Shown: one piece after another, positions 24,776 through 35,400 of the stretch
Layout of the letters: each line of letters starts with the position of its first letter
Position numbering within the stretch: position 1 is the first letter of the stretch
The notes under the pieces: generated by a model
The model's database searches: none
What the model was told of the DNA's origin: nothing
The model's input: the letters and a program-made list of their open reading frames with translations, nothing else
From: Akkermansiaceae bacterium
GTDB taxonomy: Bacteria > Verrucomicrobiota > Verrucomicrobiia > Verrucomicrobiales > Akkermansiaceae
Assembly: GCA_903888515.1 (NCBI GenBank)
Contig: CAISTY010000024.1
Location: 1-39,756 of the forward strand
Direction: 5' to 3'
Length of the DNA stretch: 39,756 bases
Translations under genes and position numbers: made by a program

Positions 24776-26602
24776 TCATTGCCGCAGGATTTTGCGCAGG
24801 AATTCAGCGTCGGAAAACCTCGCGTTGGCGCCTTGGCGCACGATCACCAGATCGAGCGACGGGATCACGAACAAACGTTGATAGCCCGAGCCCACAACGG
24901 CCACCAGATCGGCCGGGGCGCTGCGGCAGATACAGCGGCCGTGCCAGTCTTGTTCCTGCCATTTTTTTTCCAACAGGTTTTCGATATCGGTCTCACGGGC
25001 GCTCTTGTTGGCGGCATCGTGGTTCATCCAGAAGCCGAGGCCGAACATCGGATTGACGCGGGTGCCGGCAAAACATTGTGCGAACCACTGCTCCTGCACG
25101 ATCACCCGCCGCCCGTAGGTGCCGCGACCTAACAGCAGCAGCCCGAACCGCGACCATTGCCGCGCGGTGAGCCGGAAACCGCTGGCGACCAAGGGCATGC
25201 CTTGCGCGTCCGCCCGATGGGGCACGGCGTCAATACCTAACGGATCCAGCACCTTGTGGTGCAGGTAGTCAAACGGTGTTTCGCGGCGGGAGGCGAGCTT
25301 GCGACGCAGCACTTCGCACAGCACCTGCCCGTGACTGGGCCCATAGGTGAAAGCCGTGCCGCGCGGTGCCACCGCCTGCGTTCGCAGCGCCAGAGTGTTG
25401 CGATCGATCACCTTGTCGGAATGAAGATGGAATGCCGGATCCAGTCCGTCGGTGAAGTTCATGAGTTCACGCAGGGTGATCTTGCTGCGGCGTGCGTCGC
25501 CGCGCCATTCGGGGATCGTGTTGGCCACCGGTTCATCCGGATGCAGCAATCCTTCCTGTGCCGCTACCAGCGCCGCCAGCGTGAAAAACGCCTTCGTCCC
25601 GCTGTAGATTTGATGGGACATCCGGGTTCCGCCGCCATTGGGATATTCTTCTAACAATGTCCTGCCATGCTGCACCACCAACAACGAACAACCGCGGCGG
25701 CTGGCGGAATAATCCGCGGCGTCGCGCAGCGCCCGCTCCGTGAGATTGGCCTGGGCGGGCGTCGCGCAACCCATCACCAGCAGCGGTATGATGCAAAGAT
25801 GGAGGATCACCACAAGTGTCACAAGGGTCTTGCGCAGGAACTGCGCCACTTGGCCGGCCAGCCATTCCGGCGCATCCCACGGGACCCGGTGGCCGGCATC
25901 CGGAGCGACGGCGAGCGTGGCGCGGGCCATCCGTGCGACCGCCCGCTCGGCCAGGGCGAGGAATTTCGCGTCGTTTGCTCCGGCCACCCATAACACGGGG
26001 AGGGTGATTTCGGGAAGCCGGTCCCACAACGGTTGCTGCGTGCCGAGCGACCAATCGATGAAACTGCGGGCGATTTCCCGGCGTCGCGCCACGTTGCGCG
26101 CCGGGTTCTGCGGATCGCGCGGGGCGCTGATGTTTAGTATCGGTTGTGCGTCCCAAGCTGCGAGAAACTCCTGCCAGTTGTGGGTGAGCGCCTGGTTCGC
26201 CCACGCGGCATCCGCCATCCGGCGCGCCTCCATCTCGGCTTCCGCCTCCAATCCCGGATGCGCGGAAACGATGATGGCCGCCTGCCAGGGAGGGTGTTTC
26301 TCTAACAACGCATGGAGCGCCAACCGCCCGCCCATCGAGTAACCGAGCAGTGCCCTCCCGATGCCGCGCGCCCCCTCGCCGCCGGCGTCCGCATTGAGCG
26401 CCCGGCCGAAGTCCGCCAGCGGCAGCGGCCCGCCTTCCAGAAAGCGCCACAAATCCACCGCCCGGGAGCCGGTTTTCGCGGCGGCGAGATGTTTTGCGAA
26501 ACCGCGCCAATCCGCCGCCATGCCCACGGCGCCATGCAGACACCAGCATTCCACGGTACCGGCCTCACGGCGTTCGTCGGTCTGTTTGGACCATTGGATC
26601 AC
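24776..26602 (-). CDS. Fusion: alpha/beta hydrolase (MenH-like) plus class C beta-lactamase-like serine hydrolase (608 aa)
   Basis: Residues 1-255 form an alpha/beta hydrolase: LHGAVGMAADW, nucleophile elbow LLGYSMGGR, VLWVAGANDAKF and APDAGHRVPWD, closest in style to MenH-like enzymes. A hydrophobic segment follows at about 260-282 (TLVTLVVILHLCIIPLLVMGC), with lipobox VMGC. From about 290 a penicillin-binding/beta-lactamase domain runs with SGTK as the SxxK site, YGPS in the Tyr position and a late VVGSGYQ. The inner signal-like segment suggests that two genes merged. In-frame GTG 25849 could still start a separate lipoprotein. The main start is GTG 26602, overlapping the preceding gene's stop (GTGA). 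Substrates of either half are unknown. Confidence 0.8.
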   Translation of the reverse strand: MIQWSKQTDERREAGTVECWCLHGAVGMAADWRGFAKHLAAAKTGSRAVDLWRFLEGGPLPLADFGRALNADAGGEGARGIGRALLGYSMGGRLALHALLEKHPPWQAAIIVSAHPGLEAEAEMEARRMADAAWANQALTHNWQEFLAAWDAQPILNISAPRDPQNPARNVARRREIARSFIDWSLGTQQPLWDRLPEITLPVLWVAGANDAKFLALAERAVARMARATLAVAPDAGHRVPWDAPEWLAGQVAQFLRKTLVTLVVILHLCIIPLLVMGCATPAQANLTERALRDAADYSASRRGCSLLVVQHGRTLLEEYPNGGGTRMSHQIYSGTKAFFTLAALVAAQEGLLHPDEPVANTIPEWRGDARRSKITLRELMNFTDGLDPAFHLHSDKVIDRNTLALRTQAVAPRGTAFTYGPSHGQVLCEVLRRKLASRRETPFDYLHHKVLDPLGIDAVPHRADAQGMPLVASGFRLTARQWSRFGLLLLGRGTYGRRVIVQEQWFAQCFAGTRVNPMFGLGFWMNHDAANKSARETDIENLLEKKWQEQDWHGRCICRSAPADLVAVVGSGYQRLFVIPSLDLVIVRQGANARFSDAEFLRKILRQ

Positions 26603-27366
26603 GGCTTGGTGGCTTGTTCGCGGGCCGTACTGAACGCATCAAAGAATTGTTGCTGCAGCTCGGGATTGTCGAGCGCCCCTAACATCATGGCGATGGCCAC
26701 GATGATCGCGAGGATACCCAGCACGACTAACAGCCAGTAAAAAATGGCCAGGGCCACGCCCACGCCATCGAGTTTCTTGTGATACGCATATCCCGCCGGG
26801 CACGCGAAACACCGGTAACCGAGCCATATATTCAGGATCGGCACGAAATTCGCGAGATACCACCAACGGCTCATGCCCAGATTCACCAAGCGCATGAGGC
26901 CGAAGTAGATCGCCACCAGCACGGGAACGAACATCGCGCCGATGGCGATGATCCCCATGATTTCCACCCCGAATTGTTGGGTCAGAAACCCGCTGCTCAG
27001 CATGACAATGCCCTGCCACACAAGCGGAAAAAGGATCGTCGCCATGAGAAAACCCCGCCGCCGCGCTCCCGGCCAATCGACGATCCGGCTCATCATGTCC
27101 GCCACTGAATCCAGTTTGGGAGGAGCGTAGGGATCCGTTGGCGGAGTGAGGGATTCCTGCGGTATGGGGGGGGGGCGCTTTGTAAACAAGCCCTCGATTT
27201 CCCCCGCCGGTTTCCACTCGGCCATGCCCTGGGTCCATACCATGTCCAGCCGCGGATTCAGCAAGGTTTCCTCCACCTGAATCCGCAACTCCGCGAATGT
27301 CACCGGCCCCAAGCGTTCGCCCTCCCGTGTGTAATACCAGCAATCTGGTTGAGATGCTTCGCTCAT
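26599..27366 (-). CDS. GYF_2 (DUF4339) domain membrane protein (255 aa)
   Basis: The N-terminal 60 residues are a GYF_2 domain (WYYTREGERLGPVTFAELRIQ, then MVWTQGMAEWKPAGEI), a small peptide-binding-like module common in PVC bacteria. A proline-rich linker follows, encoded partly by a C10 tract (G10 on the plus strand at 27166-27175). Then comes a membrane region with about four helices resembling the DUF805 style (WWYLANFVPILNIWLGYRCFACPAGYA). The function is unknown. Its stop overlaps the start of the hydrolase/beta-lactamase gene by four bases, so the two are translationally coupled. Confidence 0.8.
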   Translation of the reverse strand: MSEASQPDCWYYTREGERLGPVTFAELRIQVEETLLNPRLDMVWTQGMAEWKPAGEIEGLFTKRPPPIPQESLTPPTDPYAPPKLDSVADMMSRIVDWPGARRRGFLMATILFPLVWQGIVMLSSGFLTQQFGVEIMGIIAIGAMFVPVLVAIYFGLMRLVNLGMSRWWYLANFVPILNIWLGYRCFACPAGYAYHKKLDGVGVALAIFYWLLVVLGILAIIVAIAMMLGALDNPELQQQFFDAFSTAREQATKP

Positions 27367-27482
27367 CGCCCTTGAGTACCCGAATCGCCGTGACCTGTCA
27401 AACGCTGCCTCTCACCCAGCGCCGAAACCCCCACGCAAGCACTGCGATCCGCTTTTTGATACCAGGAGGCTCCCGGATCAAC

Positions 27483-29156
27483 TCACCACGGCAGCGGAAA
27501 ATCCCGGTTGAAGGCAAAGACCCGCTCGCGCAGGGCGTGCAGTTTCACGAGATCCGTGGGTTCTGACAATGCCTCGTGGATGAAATCGGCGACCTGTTCG
27601 ACATCGGCTTCCCGCATGCCGCGGGTGGTGACGGCCGGGGTGCCGATGCGGATGCCGCTGGGTTTCATCGGGCTGCCGGTATCGAAGGGGATGGCGTTTT
27701 TGTTGACCGTGATACCGGCTGCGTCGAGGGCGAGTGAGGCGTCGGCGCCGTTGATGCCTTGCGGCCGGAGATCGACAAGCATGAGGTGGTTGTCGGTGCC
27801 GCCCGAAACGATGCGGTAGCCGTGCCGGGCGAGCCGGGCGGCGATGGCCTGGGCATTCTTGACGATTTGCTGTTGGTATGCCTTGAAGCCGGGTTTGAGA
27901 ACCTCTCCGAAACACACGGCCTTGGCTGCGATGACGTGCATCAGCGGCCCGCCCTGGATGCCCGGAAAAACGTGCGCATCCACTTTTTTCGCCAGCTCCG
28001 CCTTGCACAGGATGATGCCGCCGCGCGGGCCGCGCAGCGATTTGTGGGTGGTGGTGGTGACAAAATCGGCGTGCGGCACCGGGTTGGGGTGGACTCCTGC
28101 GGCGACCAATCCGGCGATGTGCGCCATGTCCACAAACAGATAGGCGCCGATCTCGCGGGCGAGCTTGCCCATGCGTTCAAAATCGAAGACCCGCGGATAG
28201 GCGGAGGCCCCCACCACGATGAGCGCCGGCTTGAGCACACGCGCGGTTTTTTCAAGTTCGGCATAGTCGAGACACTCGTCGTTAGAACTCACGCCGTAGT
28301 GGGTGACCTCGAAAAACCGGCCGGAGAAATTCGCCGGGTGGCCATGCGTCAGGTGACCGCCGTGGGCGAGATCCATGGTGAAGATCCGGTCGCCGGGCTT
28401 GAGCACCGAGAAGTAAACGGCCATGTTCGCCTGTGAGCCGGAGTGCGGCTGGACGTTGACGTGCTCGGCCCCGAAGATCTCCTTCGCGCGGTCGATCGCG
28501 AGTTGTTCGACGACATCGACGTTTTCACAACCGCCATACCAGCGCTTGCCGGGGTAGCCCTCGGCATATTTGTTAGTCAGCAATGACCCCTGCGCTTCCA
28601 TCACGGCGGGCGACGCGAAGTTTTCCGAAGCAATCAACTCGATGTGGTTGCGCTGGCGTTTTTCCTCGGCGCTGATGACGGCGAAAACCTCCGGGTCCAC
28701 CTCGGCAAGGCGGCTGCCCGACGATTTGCAAACGCGAACATCGTGCCGCCCGCCCTCGTAGGCGGTGGTTAGAAACGCGTCCACCATGGCGAGGGCGGTG
28801 GCGGTCGGGGTGTATTTGCCGCTCAGGCACAGCACGTTCGCGTCGTTGTGCCGGCGGGTGATGACGGTTTCCTCCACCGCGCGGACATTGGCCGCGCGGA
28901 CATGGCGGTGGCGGTTCGCGGCGATGCTCATGCCGACGCCCGACGTGCATGCCAGAATGCCGAAATCATACGTACCATCAGCGACGTTGCGGGCGACGAC
29001 GTTCGCATAGTCGGCATAATCGACCGCCTCTGGCGTGTGCGTTCCGAAGTCATGGATTTCATATCCGCTGGACTTGAGGTGCGTGGCGACGGCGTTTTTG
29101 AGATCGAAGGCGCCGTGATCGGCGCCGAGGGCGACACGAAGGGTGGGATGGTTCAT
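27483..29156 (-). CDS. glyA: Bifunctional RpiB-GlyA fusion: ribose-5-phosphate isomerase B plus serine hydroxymethyltransferase (557 aa)
   Basis: Residues 1-140 are a complete Rpi[14 protein letters not shown], Cys70 in [16 protein letters not shown] and His103 in [14 protein letters not shown]. Residues about 150-557 are a complete [47 protein letters not shown], the PLP lysine Lys372 in [14 protein letters not shown], and the C-terminal [14 protein letters not shown]. The first half interconverts ribose-5-P and ribulose-5-P; the second makes glycine and methylene-THF from serine. Both products feed purine and pyrimidine nucleotide synthesis. I see no stop, frameshift or internal ribosome site between the halves, so it is one polypeptide. 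The start ATG 29156 is at the normal RpiB N-terminus ([15 protein letters not shown]). Confidence 0.94.
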   Translation of the reverse strand: MNHPTLRVALGADHGAFDLKNAVATHLKSSGYEIHDFGTHTPEAVDYADYANVVARNVADGTYDFGILACTSGVGMSIAANRHRHVRAANVRAVEETVITRRHNDANVLCLSGKYTPTATALAMVDAFLTTAYEGGRHDVRVCKSSGSRLAEVDPEVFAVISAEEKRQRNHIELIASENFASPAVMEAQGSLLTNKYAEGYPGKRWYGGCENVDVVEQLAIDRAKEIFGAEHVNVQPHSGSQANMAVYFSVLKPGDRIFTMDLAHGGHLTHGHPANFSGRFFEVTHYGVSSNDECLDYAELEKTARVLKPALIVVGASAYPRVFDFERMGKLAREIGAYLFVDMAHIAGLVAAGVHPNPVPHADFVTTTTHKSLRGPRGGIILCKAELAKKVDAHVFPGIQGGPLMHVIAAKAVCFGEVLKPGFKAYQQQIVKNAQAIAARLARHGYRIVSGGTDNHLMLVDLRPQGINGADASLALDAAGITVNKNAIPFDTGSPMKPSGIRIGTPAVTTRGMREADVEQVADFIHEALSEPTDLVKLHALRERVFAFNRDFPLPW

Positions 29157-29415
29157 GGGTGCGAGGGGATTGAAACCCGGGGAAACCCGATTGGAAACCG
29201 GAAATTTCGCGGGTCGCAGAAAGCCTGTGGTGGATTCATGGTGAAAATAACCGCTTCCCCAATTTTCCTTCCCAGATCATTCTTGCTCGCTCATCTAAGA
29301 AACCTGTTCCTCGCGTGTCTGTATGCTTGGAGGCATGTTTGCCTGCCGCTGGTCGTACGTAGGCTCCGCCCGGCGGCAGTCCGTTCCGATATCCTCAAAC
29401 CAATCCACCCAAGTC
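29157..29415. other. Intergenic region between divergent glyA fusion and the giant secreted-protein gene
   Basis: These 259 bp separate two divergent genes, so both promoters should lie here. Neither strand shows a gene. I see no strong operator palindrome or riboswitch fold that I would defend; in particular no glycine-riboswitch-like element could be made out by eye in front of the RpiB-GlyA gene. Confidence 0.5.
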
Positions 29416-32400
29416 ATGAAAATTCGCCCGTCGATTCCCACCCTGTTCGCTGCGACCGCCCTGGCCGCTGGCTGTGTTCTTGCGCCCATCCTGCGCGCGG
29501 AAAATGAGATCGGTTTCATCGAGAGGTTTGCCCTCGCGCCGGATCGCGAGAAGGCACTCGGTGAACTCGTGCCCGGCAGCGAGGACTATTACTTTTTCCA
29601 CTGCCTCCATTACCAAAGTGCCCGCAACGAGGCGAAGTTCAAGGAATTCATGGGGCAATGGCGGAAACGTTTCCCCGATGAAATCGCCCGGCGCCGGGTC
29701 ATCGAGAACCGCCAGGCACTCCTCGACTACGATGCCTCACCCCAACAAACGCTGGACTATCTGAAACGGCAACTCGGCGTGACCCACAACCATCAGCAGG
29801 AAGTCCGCGATCAAAAGCCAAACCTGCCAAGCACGCTCGACCCGCAGCGGGTAAGCCGCGACGTGTTTGAGCGCGTGGCGATCGCTCACGACCAATCGCT
29901 CGGCGGCTTGTCACAAAATGCCTTGGAAACCCTGGTCCGTAATCAGGTCGCGCTCAGCCCGCAACAACGCCGGGCCGTGCTTTCAAAACTCCAGCGACCG
30001 GATGTGCCGGGCCTGCCGGAAATGATCATCGCCGACCTCAAGACACCGGAATCCCAAGGCTTCGGCGCGTTCGGCATTCATCGCGCACTGCTGCCCGCGC
30101 AGCTCGACACCCTCGTCGAGGCGATCCCAACCCTCGCAAAAAACGATGCCTTCGTCCACACCCGCATGCGCAAACTCGCGCCCTCGCCCGATGTCGATGT
30201 CGCGTTCAACCAAGCCGAGCGCGAAGCGTGGCTGGAGCGGCTGTGGATCTACGCCAAAACGCTGCCGCCGGCCTTCAACACGCTCAAGGCACAGATACTC
30301 TATCAAAGGTTAGACCATGATCGCGGCAAGGGCGTCTATGACCAAGCCCGCTTCCTCGAATACCTCAAATTGCCGCGCGGCTTCGGTTATGTGAACCCTA
30401 AATGGTTGGAAAAACGCACCCAGGCCAACGAACAACCGTGCGACCTGAATGCCGACCTCAGTGCCGCGTTGATCGTCCACCGCCCGGTCCCCAACGACGA
30501 ACCGCTGGTCCGCGAATACTTCCTCGCCCTGTTCGACCAGGCCGCCAAGGCCAATCCCGCCAACCTCGGGGAAAAGATGCTCCACCCCTACACTGATTAT
30601 GTGTTGGAATCCTGGCTCAAGCCGGTGCTCGCGGAAGCCCTCATCGTCGGCGGCCACGGCAATGCCGAGCGCTGGGCCTCGCTGCTCAATCCCACCGCCT
30701 TCCAACAACTCAAGGAACGCGTGGACATCGAGTTCCCGGCGACCAACCCGCCGTTCTTCGCCCCCGACGAGCCCGCGCAGTTCGACGTGGTCGTCAAAAA
30801 CACCCCCAAACTCATCGTCAAAATCTATGAACTCAACGCGCTCAACTTCTTCCTGACACAAAAACGCCAGCTCAACACCGACCTCAACCTCGATGGCCTC
30901 GTTTCTAACAGCGAACAGACCCACACCTTCGACACCGGTCCGTTCAAACGCACCCGCCAAACCTTCAAGTTCCCCGAGCTCAAGGGCAAACGCGGCGCCT
31001 GGATCATCGAGTTCATCGGTACCGGTCGCAGCAGCCGCGCCCTGCTGCGCATCGGCCAGTGGCAGGTCATCCAACAAACCGGTCCGGCCGGCGACCTGCT
31101 GTTAGTGCTCGATGAAAAATGCGAACCGGTCAAGGACGCGGTGGCCTGGCTCGACGGGCGCAAGCTCACCCCGGACAAAAAGCTCGGGCGCATCGTGGTG
31201 CCTTTCACCCAGCAGCCGGGCCTGCGGCAAATTGTGATTGGCGATCCGGCGGGCACCTTCGCCACCCTCACCCAGTTCGAGCATCACGCGGAAAACTATC
31301 AGCTTGACGCCCAATTCCACATCGAGCGCGAACAATTGTTATCCCGCCGCGACGCCACTCTGGCCGTGCGCACCGTGCTGATGCTCGGTGATTCACAACT
31401 CGACCCGGCGCTCGTCACCGAACCAAAACTCACCATCACCTCGACCACCCTCGACGGCATCGCCACCACCCGCGAAGTCAAAGACCTCAAACTCAGCGCC
31501 GGCAGCGTGCTCACCCACACGCTCAACGTGCCCGAACGCCTCGCCCAGCTCACCGTCACTCTAACCGGCAAAGTGGAAGTGCTCAGCGCCGGCGGCGAAA
31601 AACGCGACGTCAGCGCCTCACATACCTGGAGCCTCAACGGCATGGACAAGACCGACGCCACCCATGACGGCCACTTGGCGAAATTCGCCGGCAATTATGT
31701 GTTCGAGTTGTTAGGAAAAAACGGCGAGGCGCTCGCCGACCAGCAGGTCGTCTTCAATTTCCGCCACCGCGGGTTCTCCAACCCGCAAAACATCCCGCTC
31801 AAATCCGACGAACTGGGCCGCATCGCGCTCGGCGCGCTGCCCGGCATCGCCAACGTCCAGGCGACCGTCCCCAACGGCCGCGCTTCAAGCTGGGAACTCG
31901 ATGAGTCCGAACGCACGTGGTCGTCCGAGTTGCACGCGGCGGCCGGCGACGTGATGCGCGTGCCGTGGCTCGGTGCCAACTTCCAAAATGAACCGGTGCG
32001 ATCGGATGTCCCGCCCGCCGCGCTTTCATTATTGGAAGTCAAGGCCGGCACCTTCACCGCCGACCACGCGGCAAAACTCGCGTTCAAGGATGGCTTCGTT
32101 GAAATCACCGGTCTCACACCCGGCGACTACTCGCTGCGGCTGCGCGGCGACGAACGGGATTTCACCATCCGGGTGAGCGCGGGCAAACAAACCGCCGGCT
32201 GGTTGTTAGGAAAACACCGCAACCTGCAACTCAAGAACACCGCGCCACTGCACATCACAGGCATCACCACCGACAAGGATGTTCTAACAATAAAACTGGC
32301 CAACACCTCCGTATTCGCCCGCGTCCACATCGCCGCTTCGCGCTTCGAACCGGGCAAGGGGATCTTCGCCGGCCTCGGCGGCTTCGCCCGCTTCGGCGTG

Positions 32401-35400
32401 GCCTCCGGCTCGCCCGCCAAAAATCCCAACCTGTTCTCGGCTGGCCGCCAGATCGGCGATGAATACCGCTACATCCTCGAGCGCCGCTACGGCAAACTCT
32501 ATCCGGGCAACATGCTCACCCGCCCGGGCCTGCTGCTCAATCCGTGGGAAGTCCGCGATACCGGCCTCGATCAACTCTCACAACTCGGCATGCAGCATGC
32601 CGCCGCCACTGCTGGCGGCAGAGGCGAAGGCAGGGCCGGCGCCAAGGGTGAACCGGTGCCCGACCCAGCCCTGGGCGGCCCCGGCGGCGCGGCCGCCGAT
32701 ACCAACCTCGACTTCCTCGCAGCCAGCGAACCCGCCATCTATAACTTGCTGCCCGACAAGGACGGCGTGGTGCGCATCGACCGCAAGGCGCTCGGCGACC
32801 GCCAGCACGTGCAGGTGTATGCCGAGGATCTAACGAACGCGGCGTGGCACTCGTTCGCATTGCCCGAAGTGCCGACAAAATTCGCCGACCAGCGGCTCGC
32901 CCGCAACCTCGACCCGGTGAAACCGTTCACCCAGCGCAAGGAAATCACCGTGCTCGAAAAAGGCAAAACCCTCACGCTGGCCGACATTCTAACAAGCGAG
33001 ATCGAGACTTACGACACGCTCGCCAGCGTCCACGCGTTGTTCACCACGCTCAGCGGCGACGCCACCCTCGCGAAGTTCGCATGGGTCCTGCAATGGCCGC
33101 AACTCAAGGCCGATGAGAAACTGGCCAAATACTCGGAGTTCGCCTGCCACGAGTTGCACTTCTTCCTCGCCCGCAAGGACGCGACGTTTTTCGCCAAGGT
33201 CGTCAAACCGGCGCTGGCTAACAAAAAGGACAAGACGTTCATGGATGATTTCCTGTTGGAAAACGACCTCGCCAACTACCTGCAACCGACGGCCTACGCC
33301 AGGCTGAATGTTGTCGAACGCGCGCTGCTGGCCCAACGGGTGAGGGACGGAGCGTCTAACATCGCGCGCGGTCTGCGCGAGATGTGGGAGTTGGTGCCAC
33401 CCAACCCCGATCTGCAGGACCGCCTGTTCGAAACCGCCCTGCGCGGACGCGCCCTCGAAACCGCCGCCGGCCAACAAGGATGGTCGGAGGATTTGAAAGG
33501 GGAAAAAGAGCGCAAAACAGCCACAGCCAGCGACGAATTGCGCGATCTCGCCAAAAATGCCCCCGCACCGGCGACCCCGCCATCGGTAACCGCAGAGGCA
33601 CCGGGACGTGCGCCGACCGGGCAACCCGCCGCAGCCATGGGCAAGGCACTTGCCGCACGACGGCAACTCGGGACCATCGCCGGGAAAATGAAAAACGGCT
33701 TGGCGAGGGATGCGGCCGAGTCGGAAATGCTCGCGGAAACGCCCGTGGAAACACTCGCCGCCGCCGAGCCCACAGCCGAACCGGCACTCAAAGAGGAAGC
33801 GCAATACGCCCGCAAGCGCATGGATCAACTCAAGAAAGCCGATGGCGACAAGAGGATCGTCGGAGCCGATGGATATTTCGGCTATGATGCCGCCGCCGCG
33901 AGCCGCGCCCAAAACCGCGCCTACTACAGGCAACTCGGCGCCACCAAGGAGTGGGCCGAAAACAATTACTATCACCTTCGTATCACCCAGCAGAACGGCG
34001 AACTCATCCCGGTGAGCGGCTTCTGGCGCGACTATGCGAAATGGGTTGCCGACGGCGCGCAGGGCGCGTTTGTTTCGCCCAACGTCGCCGAAGCCAGCCA
34101 TAACTTCGCCGAAATGATGCTCGCACTCGCCGTGCTGGACCTGCCGTTCGAAGCACCCAGGCACACCGGTAAAACCAACGCCGGACAATTCACCCTGACA
34201 TCAGGCGGGCCGGTCATCGCTTTCCACAAGGAGGTCAAGCCGTCCGTCCCGCTGGCCGCCAATGCGCAGGCGGTGCCGCTCCTCGTCTCGCAGAGCTTCT
34301 TCCGCGCCAGCGACCGCTACCGGATGGAAGGCAACGAAAAGTTCGAGAAATACGTCACCTTCGAGTTTCTAACAGGAACCGTCTATGGCGCCAACATCGT
34401 GGTGACCAACCCGACCAGCGCCCCGACCAAAGCCGAGGTGCTGCTGCAAATCCCGCAAGGCGCGCTGCCGGTGCTCGGCAGCAAGGCGACCGACTCGCGC
34501 TCGGTCCGCCTCGAACCCTACACCACCAAGACCTTCGAGTATTACTTCTATTTCCCCGCCACCGCCGGCTCTAACAAGTTCCCGCATTTCCCGGTCAATG
34601 TCGCCGTCAACGGCACCGTCTCGGGCTCCGCGAAACCGTTCGAGTTCAATGTCGTCGCCAAACTCACCCAGGTCGACAAGGCGTCGTGGGACTATATCTC
34701 CCAATACGGCAGCGAGGCCGATGTCTTCACCTTCCTCGAACAAAACAACCTCGCCGCGCTCGCCTTCCCGCGCATCGCCTGGCGCTGCCGCGACGCCGCG
34801 TTCTTCAAGAAACTAACCGCTTTCCTCGGCGCGCATCACGTGTGGGACGAAACCATCTACAGTTATGCATTGCTCCACAACGACCCCCCGGCGCTGCGCG
34901 AATGGATCCTCCACAAGAATGATTTTGTCGCGCAATGCGGACCATATCTCGCATCCACACTCGTGGTCATCGACCCGGTCGAACGCCGTGCTTACGAACA
35001 CCTCGAATACAGCCCGCTCATCAACCAGCGCGCCCACCGCCTCGGCAACGAGGCGCGCATCGCCAACCCCGCCGTGCTCACCCAATACCGCGCTTTGTTA
35101 GACATCCTGGCCCACAAGTCCGTCCTGGACGCCGCCGACAACATGAGCGCTACCTATTACCTGTTCCTGCAGGACCGCGTCGATGAGGCGCTCACCCGCT
35201 TCCACCTGGTCGATGCCAAAGGCCTGCCGACGCGCCTCCAGCACGACTACTTCCAATGTTATGCCGGCTTCTATGAGAACACCCTCGCCGCGGCCCGCGG
35301 TATTGCCGCGCAATACTCCGACTATCCGGTCGCGCGCTGGCGACTGCTTTTCGCCGACGTGACCAGCCAGCTCGAGGAAATCGAAGGCAAGGTGGCGAAG

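Noticed and set aside
29157..29415. Glycine riboswitch before the RpiB-GlyA gene
   Set aside because: I could not find the paired aptamer helices or conserved core by eye, and glyA is not preceded by other glycine-use genes here.
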